DNA from: DSYU01 sp964437595
GTDB lineage: Bacteria > Chloroflexota > Anaerolineae > Anaerolineales > Anaerolineaceae
Assembly: GCA_964437595.1 (NCBI GenBank)
Contig: CAYTHO010000003.1
Location: 62,001 to 126,000, forward strand
Direction: 5' to 3'
Length of the DNA: 64,000 nucleotides
A program made the position numbers and the translations under genes. Below, one piece after another: positions 16,160 through 25,119 of this stretch (position 1 is the first letter of the stretch; the number at the start of each line of letters is the position of its first letter). Below the pieces are notes generated by a model, which was not told the origin of the DNA, made no database searches, and saw nothing but the letters and a program-made list of their open reading frames with translations.

Positions 16160-17827
16160 TTACGGCTCGATGACTGATGCTGTATTTCCACTGCCTTTGA
16201 ACATATCCACCAGCACGGGCTTCCAACCCTGCGCCTGGTCGAAGCGGTATACGCAGCCGAAAGCATTACCGCAGACCTCACCGGCGGCGAAATAGTAGAA
16301 TCCACTTGAATCCTTCAGCCAGCGAACCGGAAGGCTCAGGTCAGGCAGGGCCTTGCCGAGGTCGAGGATTTGCTGGCCTTCTTTGCTGAACAGCGCCCAG
16401 CGGCCTGCCGCAAGGCGAGCGGTGAACCAGTTTCCATCCGGTGAAAGGTGGAGGTCTGCCGAACCCAGCACCCCCAGCGCCACCGGCTCTTGCAGGACGA
16501 TAGAAACCAGGCGCACATCCCTCTGCGGAGCGGGCTCTTCGGTGATGGTCTTCGCGAGCACAAAGCGCTCCAACGTTCGCTCCCATTGGATGTAATAATC
16601 CGCATAGCTGCCAAGGTGAAATGGCCTGAGCCGGTCTTTGGCAAAGGTAGGGTACAGATCGTAAATTCCGGCGCGCCGGTCGCTGCCTGGCGCGGCGGGC
16701 AGGTTAAGCAGATAGCGCTCCTGGCGGGTTACATAGGTTTCAGGCACGTAGGTGTAAGCGTAGAAAGGCCCCTGATACAGGTTCGTCACCGTGCCGTACT
16801 TCAGGTCGATGCGCGCCAGGCGGCTGCTGAGCCCCTGCTGGGGGATATCTTTCAGGATGTAGCTGTTCTTGGAGATCCAATCGATTCCAGCGGCGGGGAA
16901 ACTGTTGGCGAACTGGTAGTCCGAACCATCGAAGGAAACGGCGTAGTAGTGCGGTCCCTGCCCGAGATGGCAGCCGGTTTCGTCTACCGGGCAGGCAGCC
17001 ATCTCGTGGTAAACCATCCACTTGCTGTCTGGCGACCAGTCCCAAATGTATGCTCCGTTATGCCCGCGCGACATGCGGCGGATAGAATCCTGCTGGCTGT
17101 CGTAAACAAACAGGTCGACGCCCTGCTGATCGATCCCGGTATAGGCCAGGTACCTGCCGTTTGGCGACCAGCGGTACGCGCCGGGGTCCAGGATCACCGC
17201 CAGGGGAAGGGGGATCTTTTCCGTCGCTCCGGAGGTCTCCTTCCACATCTGCTCGATCCGCAGCCAGCCATTGCTGTCGATCTGCGTGATCTTGCGAATG
17301 ACCCGGTTTTCCGGCAGCTTGACGATCCAAAGCTGGTCATCCAGGCCGTTAGGCTGCAGGCGGAACACGGCATCCCTGCTGGCGGCTTTGCGAGGGTCAA
17401 TCCCCACCCGGAAAGCCGCGTAGCTGCCGCGAGATGTGGTAGAGGATATCCAGGTCCGATCGGCAGGGATGGAAGCGGGCAGGGTGAACGGCACACAGCC
17501 TGTGCCGTTGCCGCTGGCAATCAAGAGAACGCCGTTGGGGTTCGGTTCATCACAGGGGTAAATCAGCCAGGGCGCCTCGCCCGCGAGCGGCCTGGGCACC
17601 GGCAGCGCACCGCTGATCAGCCTGCTGGTTAGGCTGGGCTGGGGCGTATAGGTAGGGACAGGCGTTTCCGTGGGCCTGAGCGTGCGAGTCGGCAGAGGCA
17701 GTGGGGCGGTGTCTGTCGCGGGGAGGCCGGGTGGCATAGTCGCGGTGGGCAGGGCTGCCGGACGGGTGGTACAAGAAACCAAGGTAAAGATTAAGAAGAA
17801 ACCCGCCAGACGGGAACGTATAAACAT
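16160..17827 (-). CDS. PD40/TolB-like propeller lipoprotein
   Basis: A 555-residue exported lipoprotein. The signal peptide ends in the lipobox LVSC with lipidated Cys19. A Pro/Thr-rich stalk (TRTLRPTETPVPTYTPQP) covers about residues 25-65. The body holds PD40 repeats (RWSPNGRYLAYTG, DWSPDSKWMVYHE, LHLSPDGNWFTARL) and a CPVDETGC pair likely forming a disulfide. Such propellers are thought to be protein- or glycan-binding scaffolds on the cell surface. It starts 11 bases after the GH2 gene stop, so the two are probably cotranscribed, which hints at a role in binding or sensing the released glycan. Confidence 0.85.
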   Translation of the reverse strand: MFIRSRLAGFFLIFTLVSCTTRPAALPTATMPPGLPATDTAPLPLPTRTLRPTETPVPTYTPQPSLTSRLISGALPVPRPLAGEAPWLIYPCDEPNPNGVLLIASGNGTGCVPFTLPASIPADRTWISSTTSRGSYAAFRVGIDPRKAASRDAVFRLQPNGLDDQLWIVKLPENRVIRKITQIDSNGWLRIEQMWKETSGATEKIPLPLAVILDPGAYRWSPNGRYLAYTGIDQQGVDLFVYDSQQDSIRRMSRGHNGAYIWDWSPDSKWMVYHEMAACPVDETGCHLGQGPHYYAVSFDGSDYQFANSFPAAGIDWISKNSYILKDIPQQGLSSRLARIDLKYGTVTNLYQGPFYAYTYVPETYVTRQERYLLNLPAAPGSDRRAGIYDLYPTFAKDRLRPFHLGSYADYYIQWERTLERFVLAKTITEEPAPQRDVRLVSIVLQEPVALGVLGSADLHLSPDGNWFTARLAAGRWALFSKEGQQILDLGKALPDLSLPVRWLKDSSGFYYFAAGEVCGNAFGCVYRFDQAQGWKPVLVDMFKGSGNTASVIEP

Positions 17828-17838
17828 ACCTACCCCTT

Positions 17839-19572
17839 TTATTCCCCACGGAAAATGGTGGCGATTTTTCGCATATCGAACTTTTCCGTCCGGTCGTAGT
17901 TGAAGATACCGTTTTGCTCCTGCTCAACATCGGTTAGCTGGGTGTAGCAGTAACCGGCGATGTGCTTGTGCTTATACATCACCTGAAGCATGCCTTCCAG
18001 CCGGGCATAGAATTCTTCCAAAGAGCGCGGGCCTTCGCCGTAGCCCCAGGAGATTTCCGAGAAAGGACGGCGATCTTCCGGCACCCATTTGATGCCGCCG
18101 AACTCATCCACGATGTACGGCTGGCCTTCGTAATCGGCCTCGCGGTCCGGGAAGTTGCGCCAGGGCTGTCCGTCTTTCAACACTAACAGCTCATCGAGTT
18201 CCTTTGGCGACTGCTCGTAGGTGTGCACCGTCCACAGGTCGGTGCGGGCGTGGGAATAGCCCGAGGCATCGTTGATCGGGCGGGTGGGGGCGAGGGCGCG
18301 GGCCAGCTCGTAGGCATCGATATGCAGGCGGTTGTGCTGGCGGCGGTCGCCGGTATCCCAGGTTTCGTTGAAGGGGGTCCAGGCGATGATCGAGGGATGG
18401 TTGCGGTCGCGGCAGATGATTTCGCGCCATTCGGAGAGGAAGTTGCGCGCCGCATGAATGTTCTTTACATCCATGCCCCACGAGGAAGACTCGCCCCAAG
18501 TAAGGTAACCAAGTTTGTCGGCCCAGTAGTGGAAGCGCTCTTCGAAAACTTTCTGGTGCAGGCGCGCGCCGTTGAAGCCAGCCCGCATGGAAAGCTGGAT
18601 GTCGCGTCTCAGCGCATCATCCGAAGGCGCGGTCCAGATGCCATCCGGGTAAAAGCCCTGGTCCAGCACCAGGCGCAAGAACAGGGGCTGGTTGTTCAGG
18701 TACACCTTGCCATCCTGCACGTGGACCTTGCGCAGCCCGGCGTAGGCCGTTACGTGGTCGAGGACTGCGCCGCTGGCATCCCGCACTTCCAGGTCCAGAT
18801 CATACAGAAAGGGCGCATCAGGCGACCAGGGCCTGGGCTGTGGGACGGAGACGATCACCGGTATGCCGTTGACCGCGGGCCCGCTGTCCTGGCCGACCAC
18901 CTGTTCACCATCGCGCAGCGTGACGCGCAGCGACAGGCCCTGCCTGACCGCATAAAAGGTCGGCGTGATGATAAAGCGCGCACCATCCAGGTCGGGGACG
19001 GTGTGGATGGACTGCAGCCCATGTTCATCCACCGCTTCCATCCAGACCGTTTGCCAGATTCCCGTGGTGCGGGTGTACATGCAGCCGTATGAGCCAACCT
19101 TTTCGGACTGCTTGCCGCCCGGCTGCACGCCCGAGCGGGTTTCATCCCGCACGTACACCACCAGGTTGTGCTCCTGTCCGGGTTTTACATAACGGGTGAT
19201 ATCGTAGCTGAAGCTGACCGTGCCGCCCCAATGGCGCCCAACAGGCTGCCCATCGATAAACACTTCGCTTTCGTAGTCAACAGCCCCAAAGTGGAGGATG
19301 ACGCGCTTGCCGGACCAATCGGCAGGGAGGGTGAACGCCCGGTGGTACCACATGCATTCGATGAAATCCGCATGTGACACGCCTGAGAGGGCGCTTTCCG
19401 GGCAGAAGGGTACCAGGATCGAACGGTCAAAGCCGCTGGCGGCGGGCAGCCCGCGCTGCGCGCCAGACTTGCCCGGGTCAAAAGCGAACGTCCAGACGCC
19501 GTTCAGGTTGATCCAGGCGTCACGCACAAACTGCGGGCGCGGGTATTCGGGCCGTGGGATAGGATTATTCAT
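17839..19572 (-). CDS. Glycoside hydrolase family 2 (beta-galactosidase/glucuronidase-like)
   Basis: A 577-residue GH2 enzyme with the three-domain core only: a jelly-roll sugar-binding domain (about residues 15-180; WYHRAFTLP, FGAVDYESEVFIDG, DITRYV), an Ig-like domain (about 185-280) and a TIM barrel (about 285-577). The acid/base Glu403 is in PFNETWD and the nucleophile Glu490 in YIVDEFGG. No signal peptide is evident, so it acts in the cytoplasm on imported oligosaccharides. The short length and loops such as LTWGESSSWG are more like the GH2 group that includes sugar-binding TIM-barrel members of broad specificity; beta-galactosidase, beta-glucuronidase and beta-mannosidase activities cannot be separated by eye. 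Confidence 0.9.
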   Translation of the reverse strand: MNNPIPRPEYPRPQFVRDAWINLNGVWTFAFDPGKSGAQRGLPAASGFDRSILVPFCPESALSGVSHADFIECMWYHRAFTLPADWSGKRVILHFGAVDYESEVFIDGQPVGRHWGGTVSFSYDITRYVKPGQEHNLVVYVRDETRSGVQPGGKQSEKVGSYGCMYTRTTGIWQTVWMEAVDEHGLQSIHTVPDLDGARFIITPTFYAVRQGLSLRVTLRDGEQVVGQDSGPAVNGIPVIVSVPQPRPWSPDAPFLYDLDLEVRDASGAVLDHVTAYAGLRKVHVQDGKVYLNNQPLFLRLVLDQGFYPDGIWTAPSDDALRRDIQLSMRAGFNGARLHQKVFEERFHYWADKLGYLTWGESSSWGMDVKNIHAARNFLSEWREIICRDRNHPSIIAWTPFNETWDTGDRRQHNRLHIDAYELARALAPTRPINDASGYSHARTDLWTVHTYEQSPKELDELLVLKDGQPWRNFPDREADYEGQPYIVDEFGGIKWVPEDRRPFSEISWGYGEGPRSLEEFYARLEGMLQVMYKHKHIAGYCYTQLTDVEQEQNGIFNYDRTEKFDMRKIATIFRGE

Positions 19573-19613
19573 TTTTCCCTGCTTTGTCCTACATCATCTC
19601 GCGTCATCACGCG

Positions 19614-20372
19614 TTATCCGCCAATGGTGACCAGGTCTACATTGTCGATATTGAATTTTTTCCCCGCAAATGCTTTTTGCGAGGTGATCGTTTTGAGGCA
19701 GACGTGCGTCTCTTCATCCGGCGATTGGCTGAGGATCAGGCGGGTCTTTTCCAGTTGAACTGCCCGGCCGCCGTTTTCCTCTTCCAGCTCGGGGAATATC
19801 TTGGAGAGCATGTCCACGCTTTCCGCGAACTGGGGCAGCGCGACCTCAACCCGGCGGATGCCGTGGATGCCGTGCTCAACGGCATTAGGCTGCATTCCGG
19901 CCTGGTATATTTCGCGACCATTCTCCTTCTTGTACTGCATCAAAGCGATCATCAGGTTGCTGCCTGGGAAATTGGGCATGTAGTAAATAAAATACGGGCT
20001 TTCGAGCTGCACCAGCCCAAAGAAAGCAGGGTAGGTCAGTACTGCCGGCCCCAGCGCGGCGATGCCAGCATGTTTCAAGGCCACGGCAGCCCGCTCGACA
20101 TCCTCAACCTCGATGAAGATGGCGAAGGCGCCGCGCTGCCCTTGATCGTACGCCCTGGTCCATATTGGCATCCAGTTCCTTGCTTTTTTCCTGAAAAGGC
20201 GCACAATCTCGATATATTCGCTGCCAATATTAAGATTACTGGAGAAGATATAGCGGTTGCGCTTTCCTCTGGCTGGGTCGAATGGATACCCATTGGCGTT
20301 CAACATGGATTTCATCGCCTGAAGTTCCTCGGCATCATTGTTTACGTGAATGACGATATGGTCGAAGCGCAT
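19614..20372 (-). CDS. VOC (glyoxalase/dioxygenase superfamily) protein
   Basis: A 252-residue protein with the N-terminal VOC strand FDHIVIHVNND and further beta-alpha-beta units, including IGSEYIEIVRLF and FAIFIEVEDVERAAVALKHAG in the first half and IRRVEVALPQFAESVDMLSKIF in the second. Two VOC modules appear to be present, as in the glyoxalase-like domain proteins of about this length. The reaction is unknown; VOC proteins include isomerases, dioxygenases, metallo-epoxide hydrolases and antibiotic-binding proteins. The ribosome site GAGG is 5 bases before the ATG. The gene lies 41 bases upstream of the GH2 gene on the same strand. Confidence 0.8.
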   Translation of the reverse strand: MRFDHIVIHVNNDAEELQAMKSMLNANGYPFDPARGKRNRYIFSSNLNIGSEYIEIVRLFRKKARNWMPIWTRAYDQGQRGAFAIFIEVEDVERAAVALKHAGIAALGPAVLTYPAFFGLVQLESPYFIYYMPNFPGSNLMIALMQYKKENGREIYQAGMQPNAVEHGIHGIRRVEVALPQFAESVDMLSKIFPELEEENGGRAVQLEKTRLILSQSPDEETHVCLKTITSQKAFAGKKFNIDNVDLVTIGG

Positions 20373-20487
20373 AGCAGCCTCATGTCTGGCAGTATTTATG
20401 AGAAAAGGATGGTTTTCGCGTATCTAAATTTTAGCAAAGAATCTGCCCGCGTGGGGCGTTTTGGGGTGAAAACAGGAGGAAAAACGC

Positions 20488-21510
20488 TTAATGGCATATC
20501 CCAACGCCCGTATCGGTGAGGGCTGGGTCATCGGCGGGGATGAACTGCCATTCGTACTGCCCGGTAAAAAGGCGGAAAGCGATTACGCCGTTCGTGCCGC
20601 TGTAGCGCACTTCGCTGTGATCCCGGATGGCCCCCATTTCCCGCAGGACTGCGCCGCCCGTGCCAACGATAAACAGTCGGATGCCGTTGGTATCTGCGTT
20701 TCCACCTGCATCCAATGGGGCGAACCGCTCATAGTTATGGTCGTGCCCGTTGACGACTACGTCCGCGCCCATCTCATAGGCAGTACGCCAGAAGGCGGAA
20801 ACTGCGCTTGTTCCGGCGGCAAGCCCGGAGCTAAAGCGGGGATGGTGCCAGTACATCAGCGTGCATTTACTGTTACTGGCTTGCAGGTCTTCTATCAACC
20901 ACTGCACCTGGTGCGAATCGGGACCGCAGGCAATATCGGTGCATACGCTGTTCATGGCGACGATATGCCATTCGCCCAGATCGTAGCTGTAATAACCCAG
21001 CCCCGGTTCGCCGGCGGCAGCCCCAAAGTACGCATAATACGGAGCGCCCTGATCGGTCTGGTAGTCGTGGTTGCCAGGCGAGGGGCGGATGCGATCCTTG
21101 AACTGCCCCCAGGATGGGCTAAAGCATTTCTTCAACTCGGTCATCGTCCCATCGCCGTAGACGGTGTCGCCACTGGTGAAAACCACCGCATGCGGCTCCT
21201 GCTCAAGCAGGCCCAAAATGATGGCGGCGGTTTGTTCGTCGCCATCATACGGCGGCTCACTGCCGCAAAAGGCAATATCGCCAGCACCGATCAGCACGGC
21301 GGGGGTTGGGGTAGGGCTGGGGACGGGTGTTTCCGTGGCTGCTGGTGTGTGGGTGCTGGTCGGCAGGGGTGTATGCGTCGCCGTCGGAGGGAAAGGCGTT
21401 TCGGATGGCAGGCTAATGGTTGGGAGGATGGTGGGCTGCTGCTGCGGCTGCGAACAACCGGCGATGATGAGCAGCATACAGTACAGCAAGATTTTCTTCG
21501 AACGCATCAT
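20488..21510 (-). CDS. Metallophosphoesterase lipoprotein (purple acid phosphatase-like)
   Basis: A 340-residue exported lipoprotein. The signal peptide ends in IAGC (Cys19) and is followed by a Pro/Thr/Ser stalk of about 50 residues. The catalytic domain shows the dinuclear metal motifs of calcineurin-like phosphoesterases: GAGDIAF, SGDTVYGDG, PGNHDYQ, YWHHPRF and NGHDHNYERF. The GHDHNYER form is typical of purple acid phosphatases, which release phosphate from esters outside the cell. There is no ribosome site; TATAGT ends six bases before the ATG, so this message may be leaderless. Confidence 0.88.
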   Translation of the reverse strand: MMRSKKILLYCMLLIIAGCSQPQQQPTILPTISLPSETPFPPTATHTPLPTSTHTPAATETPVPSPTPTPAVLIGAGDIAFCGSEPPYDGDEQTAAIILGLLEQEPHAVVFTSGDTVYGDGTMTELKKCFSPSWGQFKDRIRPSPGNHDYQTDQGAPYYAYFGAAAGEPGLGYYSYDLGEWHIVAMNSVCTDIACGPDSHQVQWLIEDLQASNSKCTLMYWHHPRFSSGLAAGTSAVSAFWRTAYEMGADVVVNGHDHNYERFAPLDAGGNADTNGIRLFIVGTGGAVLREMGAIRDHSEVRYSGTNGVIAFRLFTGQYEWQFIPADDPALTDTGVGICH

Positions 21511-21533
21511 CGCGTAACTATATCACAGCCGTA

Positions 21534-22121
21534 TTATTCGCTCACGACGGAATCGTATGGGACAATAGAAAAGCAGTTGAGCACATGCGGCTGCGGCGTT
21601 TGGCTGCCATCAATGGAGAGCGTGCTGCCTGGAGTGGAGCCTTCCGGACTGCCTTCCAGGTATATGATGGCAAACTCGCTCCGCGCATCGGGGCTGACCA
21701 GCCGGGTGAAACGGTGACTGTTCATATCCCCCGCCAGCGTATAAGAACGCTGTCGAATATAGTCGGCGGCGTGGCCCAGATCGCTGTTTGGGAAGCGTCT
21801 CACATAGTCATCGATATGTACCTGCTTTTCTTCATAGAAAAACGCTTCATCATTCACCTGGACGGTTTTTTGATGCGAGTAGTTATACGCGCCTTCTTTG
21901 TTCCCTAGAAATCCGGCGAACTGCACCAGCATCACTCTGGTAACGAGGCCCAGGCTGTTCGGGTCCAGGAAGATGAATTGCTCCACGTGATAGGTGTTTG
22001 CGGCGATATAGTAGAGCTTCCCCAGGTAGACAAAGTCGGGGCCGATACGAACTGCCAGACGCGGCAGGGAAGGCGAAAGGATGGTGTCGCCTTCAATTGA
22101 GCGAAATGTCCCAAAATCCAC
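21534..22121 (-). CDS. Hypothetical protein downstream of PEPCK-like ATPase
   Basis: A 195-residue protein that I do not recognise. It starts with GTG, with GGAG 5 bases upstream, 17 bases after the stop of the PEPCK-like gene, so they probably form an operon. The sequence is beta-rich (VYLGKLYYIAANTYHVEQFIFLD) with a conserved-looking middle (FFYEEKQVHIDDYVRRFPN). It has no signal peptide, membrane helix or cysteine cluster. The association suggests that it works with the ATPase. Confidence 0.6.
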   Translation of the reverse strand: MDFGTFRSIEGDTILSPSLPRLAVRIGPDFVYLGKLYYIAANTYHVEQFIFLDPNSLGLVTRVMLVQFAGFLGNKEGAYNYSHQKTVQVNDEAFFYEEKQVHIDDYVRRFPNSDLGHAADYIRQRSYTLAGDMNSHRFTRLVSPDARSEFAIIYLEGSPEGSTPGSTLSIDGSQTPQPHVLNCFSIVPYDSVVSE

Positions 22122-22138
22122 ATTTACTCCAATACAGG

Positions 22139-23899
22139 TTACATGCTTTTAAGGGTTTCCAGCAGCGCCTTCGCGGCGGCTTCCGGCCCGGAACGCTCCT
22201 GGCCCGGAAGACCTAAACGCGTGCGCATTTGCCCCACGTAGATGCCAAGATCGAACATGGCCTTGAAATAATTCTCCGCCAGCGGTTCGTGCAGCTCTTT
22301 GTACTGGTCAGGGCCGAAGATATTGGCAAAGTACGTCTTTACCAATCCTGAAGTTGTAGTGGTACCCTTGCTCATTACCGCGCCATCCCGGAATACCCGG
22401 ATAGCTTCATCGGCGCTGTTGAACCTTTCCAGCAAGGGGTGGGCTTCATCGACCGGATCATAGTTATTCGCGTAAAGCACCAGATCGGGGGTGAAGCCTT
22501 TCATGATGTTCTCGTACGTGGTGACCGGGACTACCACGCGGGCGTTCACCTGGGCCGGGCTCATGATAATGGTCCGGTCAATCTGGCCAAAGGCAAAACC
22601 AGGCTGCAAATCATCCAGGCGCACAAATGCGCCTGTTTCGGTGCCGTAACCGGTCACGCAACCTTCCGCCGAAAGTTCCAGCGAGCCCATATCATCAGCG
22701 ATGGTGGTGATCTCATTGACATCGTCCCCGGCAACACTGCGCAGCGCTTCGAGGGTTTCTGATTTCCCGGCCCCGGTATCTCCCATAATTAGCACGGAGA
22801 AGCTGCGTTTTCCGCGGATCGCCAGGTTCACCATCGCGCCGTGATATGGCAGGCGGCGCATCTTCATCATCTTGATGTTGTGCAGGGTGAGGATCATTTT
22901 CTTCAGGTAGCCGAAATAGCCGTACTGTGGCGAATTCGGCACCGCGCCTATCAGAACACCATCGAGCGTGCCATCATCATAAAAAATGGTTTGCGATTTT
23001 CCGAGAAGTGGGAATTGATCTTCCGGCACACCGAACAGATAGATCGCATCGGGCCGGCGCTTGAGGTCTTCATCGCCAGCCAGCTCGAACAGGTTGCATA
23101 ATGAAAAGCCCAGCTCAAAAAAGTCCAGGTTGAAGTAAACCATGATCAGCAGCTGCCCGACCTTGGCGGGGTAGCACAGCCACTCGTCTTTGCGGATGTT
23201 GATGAAATCCAGCGGGCTGCGGTTGACGCGCTCAAAAGACCCCGAGCGTTTGTTCATTGGGGGATTGAAGATGAGCGGCGGGTAAATAATTACCTGGCGG
23301 ATGACGGAAATATCGTTCAGCATGCGGAACGAACTGTCGGGATAGTTGATGTCTTTGGTCAACGCGATGGTGGCGATTTCCGCGCCGGCGCGTACCTGGC
23401 GAAAAATGCGCGGGTGATTGCCGGTGATGTTTTCCTGAACATCCCGATAGGTTGAGCGCACCAGGTGGGTGAGCGTTTCAACCGTGTTATCGAATGTGCG
23501 GTATGGGCGCTGGTCGAACTGCTCGCCTTCCGAGTCACAGATGATCAGGCGCTGCATTTCGCGCCAGTAGTTATACAGATATTCGACGAATTCGTTGAGC
23601 AGGCTGGGGTTGCGGAAAAACTGGTCTGAGCCTTTTACCACGCGGGGCACCAGCTCGGCGGGTAGCTTGGTCAGAAACAGAAACGTCTCGATCAGCATGC
23701 GAATATCGTCGCCGCCGATATCATCGTGGTCGAAGATTTTTAGCAAATGCGAATTTCGCCGGGCAAGGCTTTTGATGCAGTGGTTGAGGATTTGGAGGAA
23801 AAGCTTGCTGGATAAGAGTTCGGTGGGCGTATCGCACAACCGATCTTTAATGCGGATCACTACTTTATCTTTGAATATCCGATAAGAGCCGTTCTGCAT
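22139..23899 (-). CDS. PEPCK/HPr-kinase-fold ATP-binding protein
   Basis: A 586-residue protein whose second half looks like the nucleotide-binding domain of ATP-type phosphoenolpyruvate carboxykinase or HPr kinase. The P-loop GDTGAGKSETL is near residue 375, followed by ITTIADDMGSL, which resembles the metal-binding acidic motif, and VVVPVTTYENIMKG. The first 330 residues do not show the PEPCK N-terminal motifs that I know. The C-terminus includes YFKAMFDLGIYVGQMRTRLGL. The ribosome site GGAGG is about 9 bases before the ATG. It is not safe to call it a gluconeogenic PEPCK; a kinase or a diverged PEPCK-superfamily enzyme is equally likely. Confidence 0.6.
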   Translation of the reverse strand: MQNGSYRIFKDKVVIRIKDRLCDTPTELLSSKLFLQILNHCIKSLARRNSHLLKIFDHDDIGGDDIRMLIETFLFLTKLPAELVPRVVKGSDQFFRNPSLLNEFVEYLYNYWREMQRLIICDSEGEQFDQRPYRTFDNTVETLTHLVRSTYRDVQENITGNHPRIFRQVRAGAEIATIALTKDINYPDSSFRMLNDISVIRQVIIYPPLIFNPPMNKRSGSFERVNRSPLDFINIRKDEWLCYPAKVGQLLIMVYFNLDFFELGFSLCNLFELAGDEDLKRRPDAIYLFGVPEDQFPLLGKSQTIFYDDGTLDGVLIGAVPNSPQYGYFGYLKKMILTLHNIKMMKMRRLPYHGAMVNLAIRGKRSFSVLIMGDTGAGKSETLEALRSVAGDDVNEITTIADDMGSLELSAEGCVTGYGTETGAFVRLDDLQPGFAFGQIDRTIIMSPAQVNARVVVPVTTYENIMKGFTPDLVLYANNYDPVDEAHPLLERFNSADEAIRVFRDGAVMSKGTTTTSGLVKTYFANIFGPDQYKELHEPLAENYFKAMFDLGIYVGQMRTRLGLPGQERSGPEAAAKALLETLKSM

Positions 23900-24041
23900 G
23901 GATAAAAACCTCCGCCAATAAGTGCGCCAAGTAATTCGCCGAAATGGTCTATTAAAATGAGTCTCTTACCCGTTGAATTACAAGAGCAAAACGCCGGATT
24001 ATGGTTGGTCTATTGATAAAGATACTTCCAGCGTTCTGCTT

Positions 24042-24071
24042 ATTCTAACACGGGATATCGCTAATTATCAA
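24042..24071 (-). promoter_or_regulatory. Promoter candidate for PEPCK-like operon
   Basis: On the minus strand TTGATA (24071-24066) and TAGAAT (24047-24042) are separated by 18 bases, each five of six to consensus. The predicted leader is about 135 bases. The rest of the 227-base gap is AT-rich without further clear structure. Confidence 0.45.
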
Positions 24072-24126
24072 TAATAAGGTCAGAATACGAGAACATTTCT
24101 TGGCTATTCAACCATTCGCCGCACGA

Positions 24127-25107
24127 TTATTGTTCCGTCTGGGCGCACAGCACCTTGAAAATGAAGGCGCGGTCTTCGGCGCGGATGGCAACATACTCGC
24201 CTGTGGAGGACCACTGCGTTTCATAAACATCGCGCAGGCCAATATCCAGCAAGTATTGGATTTTTTCCTGGGTATCGAGCAGCCAGAGCAGTCCACGCCG
24301 GTCGAGGTAAACGACCTGCTGTTTATCCGGTGACCAGTTTGGATAGGGGTCGAAACTGTCATCGCTCATGGCCCTTGGAAACGATTTCTCATTGAAATCC
24401 AGCTCGTTGCGATGGATCTCCAGATTTTTCCCCAGTTGGTGATAATCGCCCACGGGGGTAGGGCTGGGGACCTGCCCTTGGGCGCTGGTTAGATTAAACG
24501 TATAAGAGAGCCGGCACAATTCTCCACAAGAGGACAGCACTTCAATGGTGTCTGAGTCTTTCCAACCGATGATGGCCTTCTGGCTTGTGCGGCTATCCGT
24601 ACGGGCCGAATCGGTAGGGAATAAGTCGGTCAGTTCGCTGCCGTCTTCCCGAACAACCATGATGGTGTATACAGCTTCACTGGACCGGTAAGCCAAAAAG
24701 GCCAACCACTGGCCATCCGGAGACCAGGAAAGGTCACCGTTTGCCAGTACGCCCGGGGCCAGGTTGATTTTCTCCTTGTAAGCCGGGCCAACCGCGATGA
24801 TTAATTCGCCGATGTACCAGGAGGATCGATCCGCGGGGGCCATATAGGCCAGGCTGCTAGTGCCGGGCTGCCACGCGATCAGGTCGCCCAGGGGTCGGTC
24901 GCTCTGCATTGCCGCCCAATCGGCGATGAGACACGACCGGGTGGGAACCGCCTGGTAGCCAGAAGGGTCGCGGGTGGGGGTGGGTACCGGGGTGCCTTCC
25001 TCCTCTACTTGCGGCTGCCTATCTGGATTCACAGAACAGGCGGACAGGCAGAAAGTGAGAACGAACAGCGTACCTATAAAGCGGAAGAGGTTACCTTGCG
25101 AAAACAC
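24127..25107 (-). CDS. PD40-repeat lipoprotein
   Basis: A 326-residue exported lipoprotein beginning with GTG. The signal peptide ends in the lipobox LSAC (Cys24), followed by a short Pro/Thr stalk (TPVPTPTRDPSG). PD40-type repeats are visible as LSWSPDGQWLAFLAYRS, NWSPDKQQVVYLDRRG and WSSTGEYVAIRAE. It begins 12 bases after the APH-type kinase gene and ends the GH35-kinase operon, which suggests a surface-binding role for the same sugars. The start has no ribosome site and could rely on coupling to the upstream gene. Confidence 0.8.
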   Translation of the reverse strand: MFSQGNLFRFIGTLFVLTFCLSACSVNPDRQPQVEEEGTPVPTPTRDPSGYQAVPTRSCLIADWAAMQSDRPLGDLIAWQPGTSSLAYMAPADRSSWYIGELIIAVGPAYKEKINLAPGVLANGDLSWSPDGQWLAFLAYRSSEAVYTIMVVREDGSELTDLFPTDSARTDSRTSQKAIIGWKDSDTIEVLSSCGELCRLSYTFNLTSAQGQVPSPTPVGDYHQLGKNLEIHRNELDFNEKSFPRAMSDDSFDPYPNWSPDKQQVVYLDRRGLLWLLDTQEKIQYLLDIGLRDVYETQWSSTGEYVAIRAEDRAFIFKVLCAQTEQ

Positions 25108-25119
25108 GGGTTGATTTTA

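Noticed and set aside
16023..16295. Plus-strand frame through the 18-bp repeats
   Set aside because: The repeats give a six-residue repeating peptide of low complexity, then the frame runs antisense into the PD40 gene; regulatory DNA is the better explanation.
16448..17632. 394-codon plus-strand frame
   Set aside because: It is antisense to the PD40 lipoprotein, whose signal peptide, lipobox and repeats are clear; the frame shows no motif.
20491..21717. 408-codon plus-strand frame
   Set aside because: It is antisense to the phosphatase, which has all metal-binding motifs.
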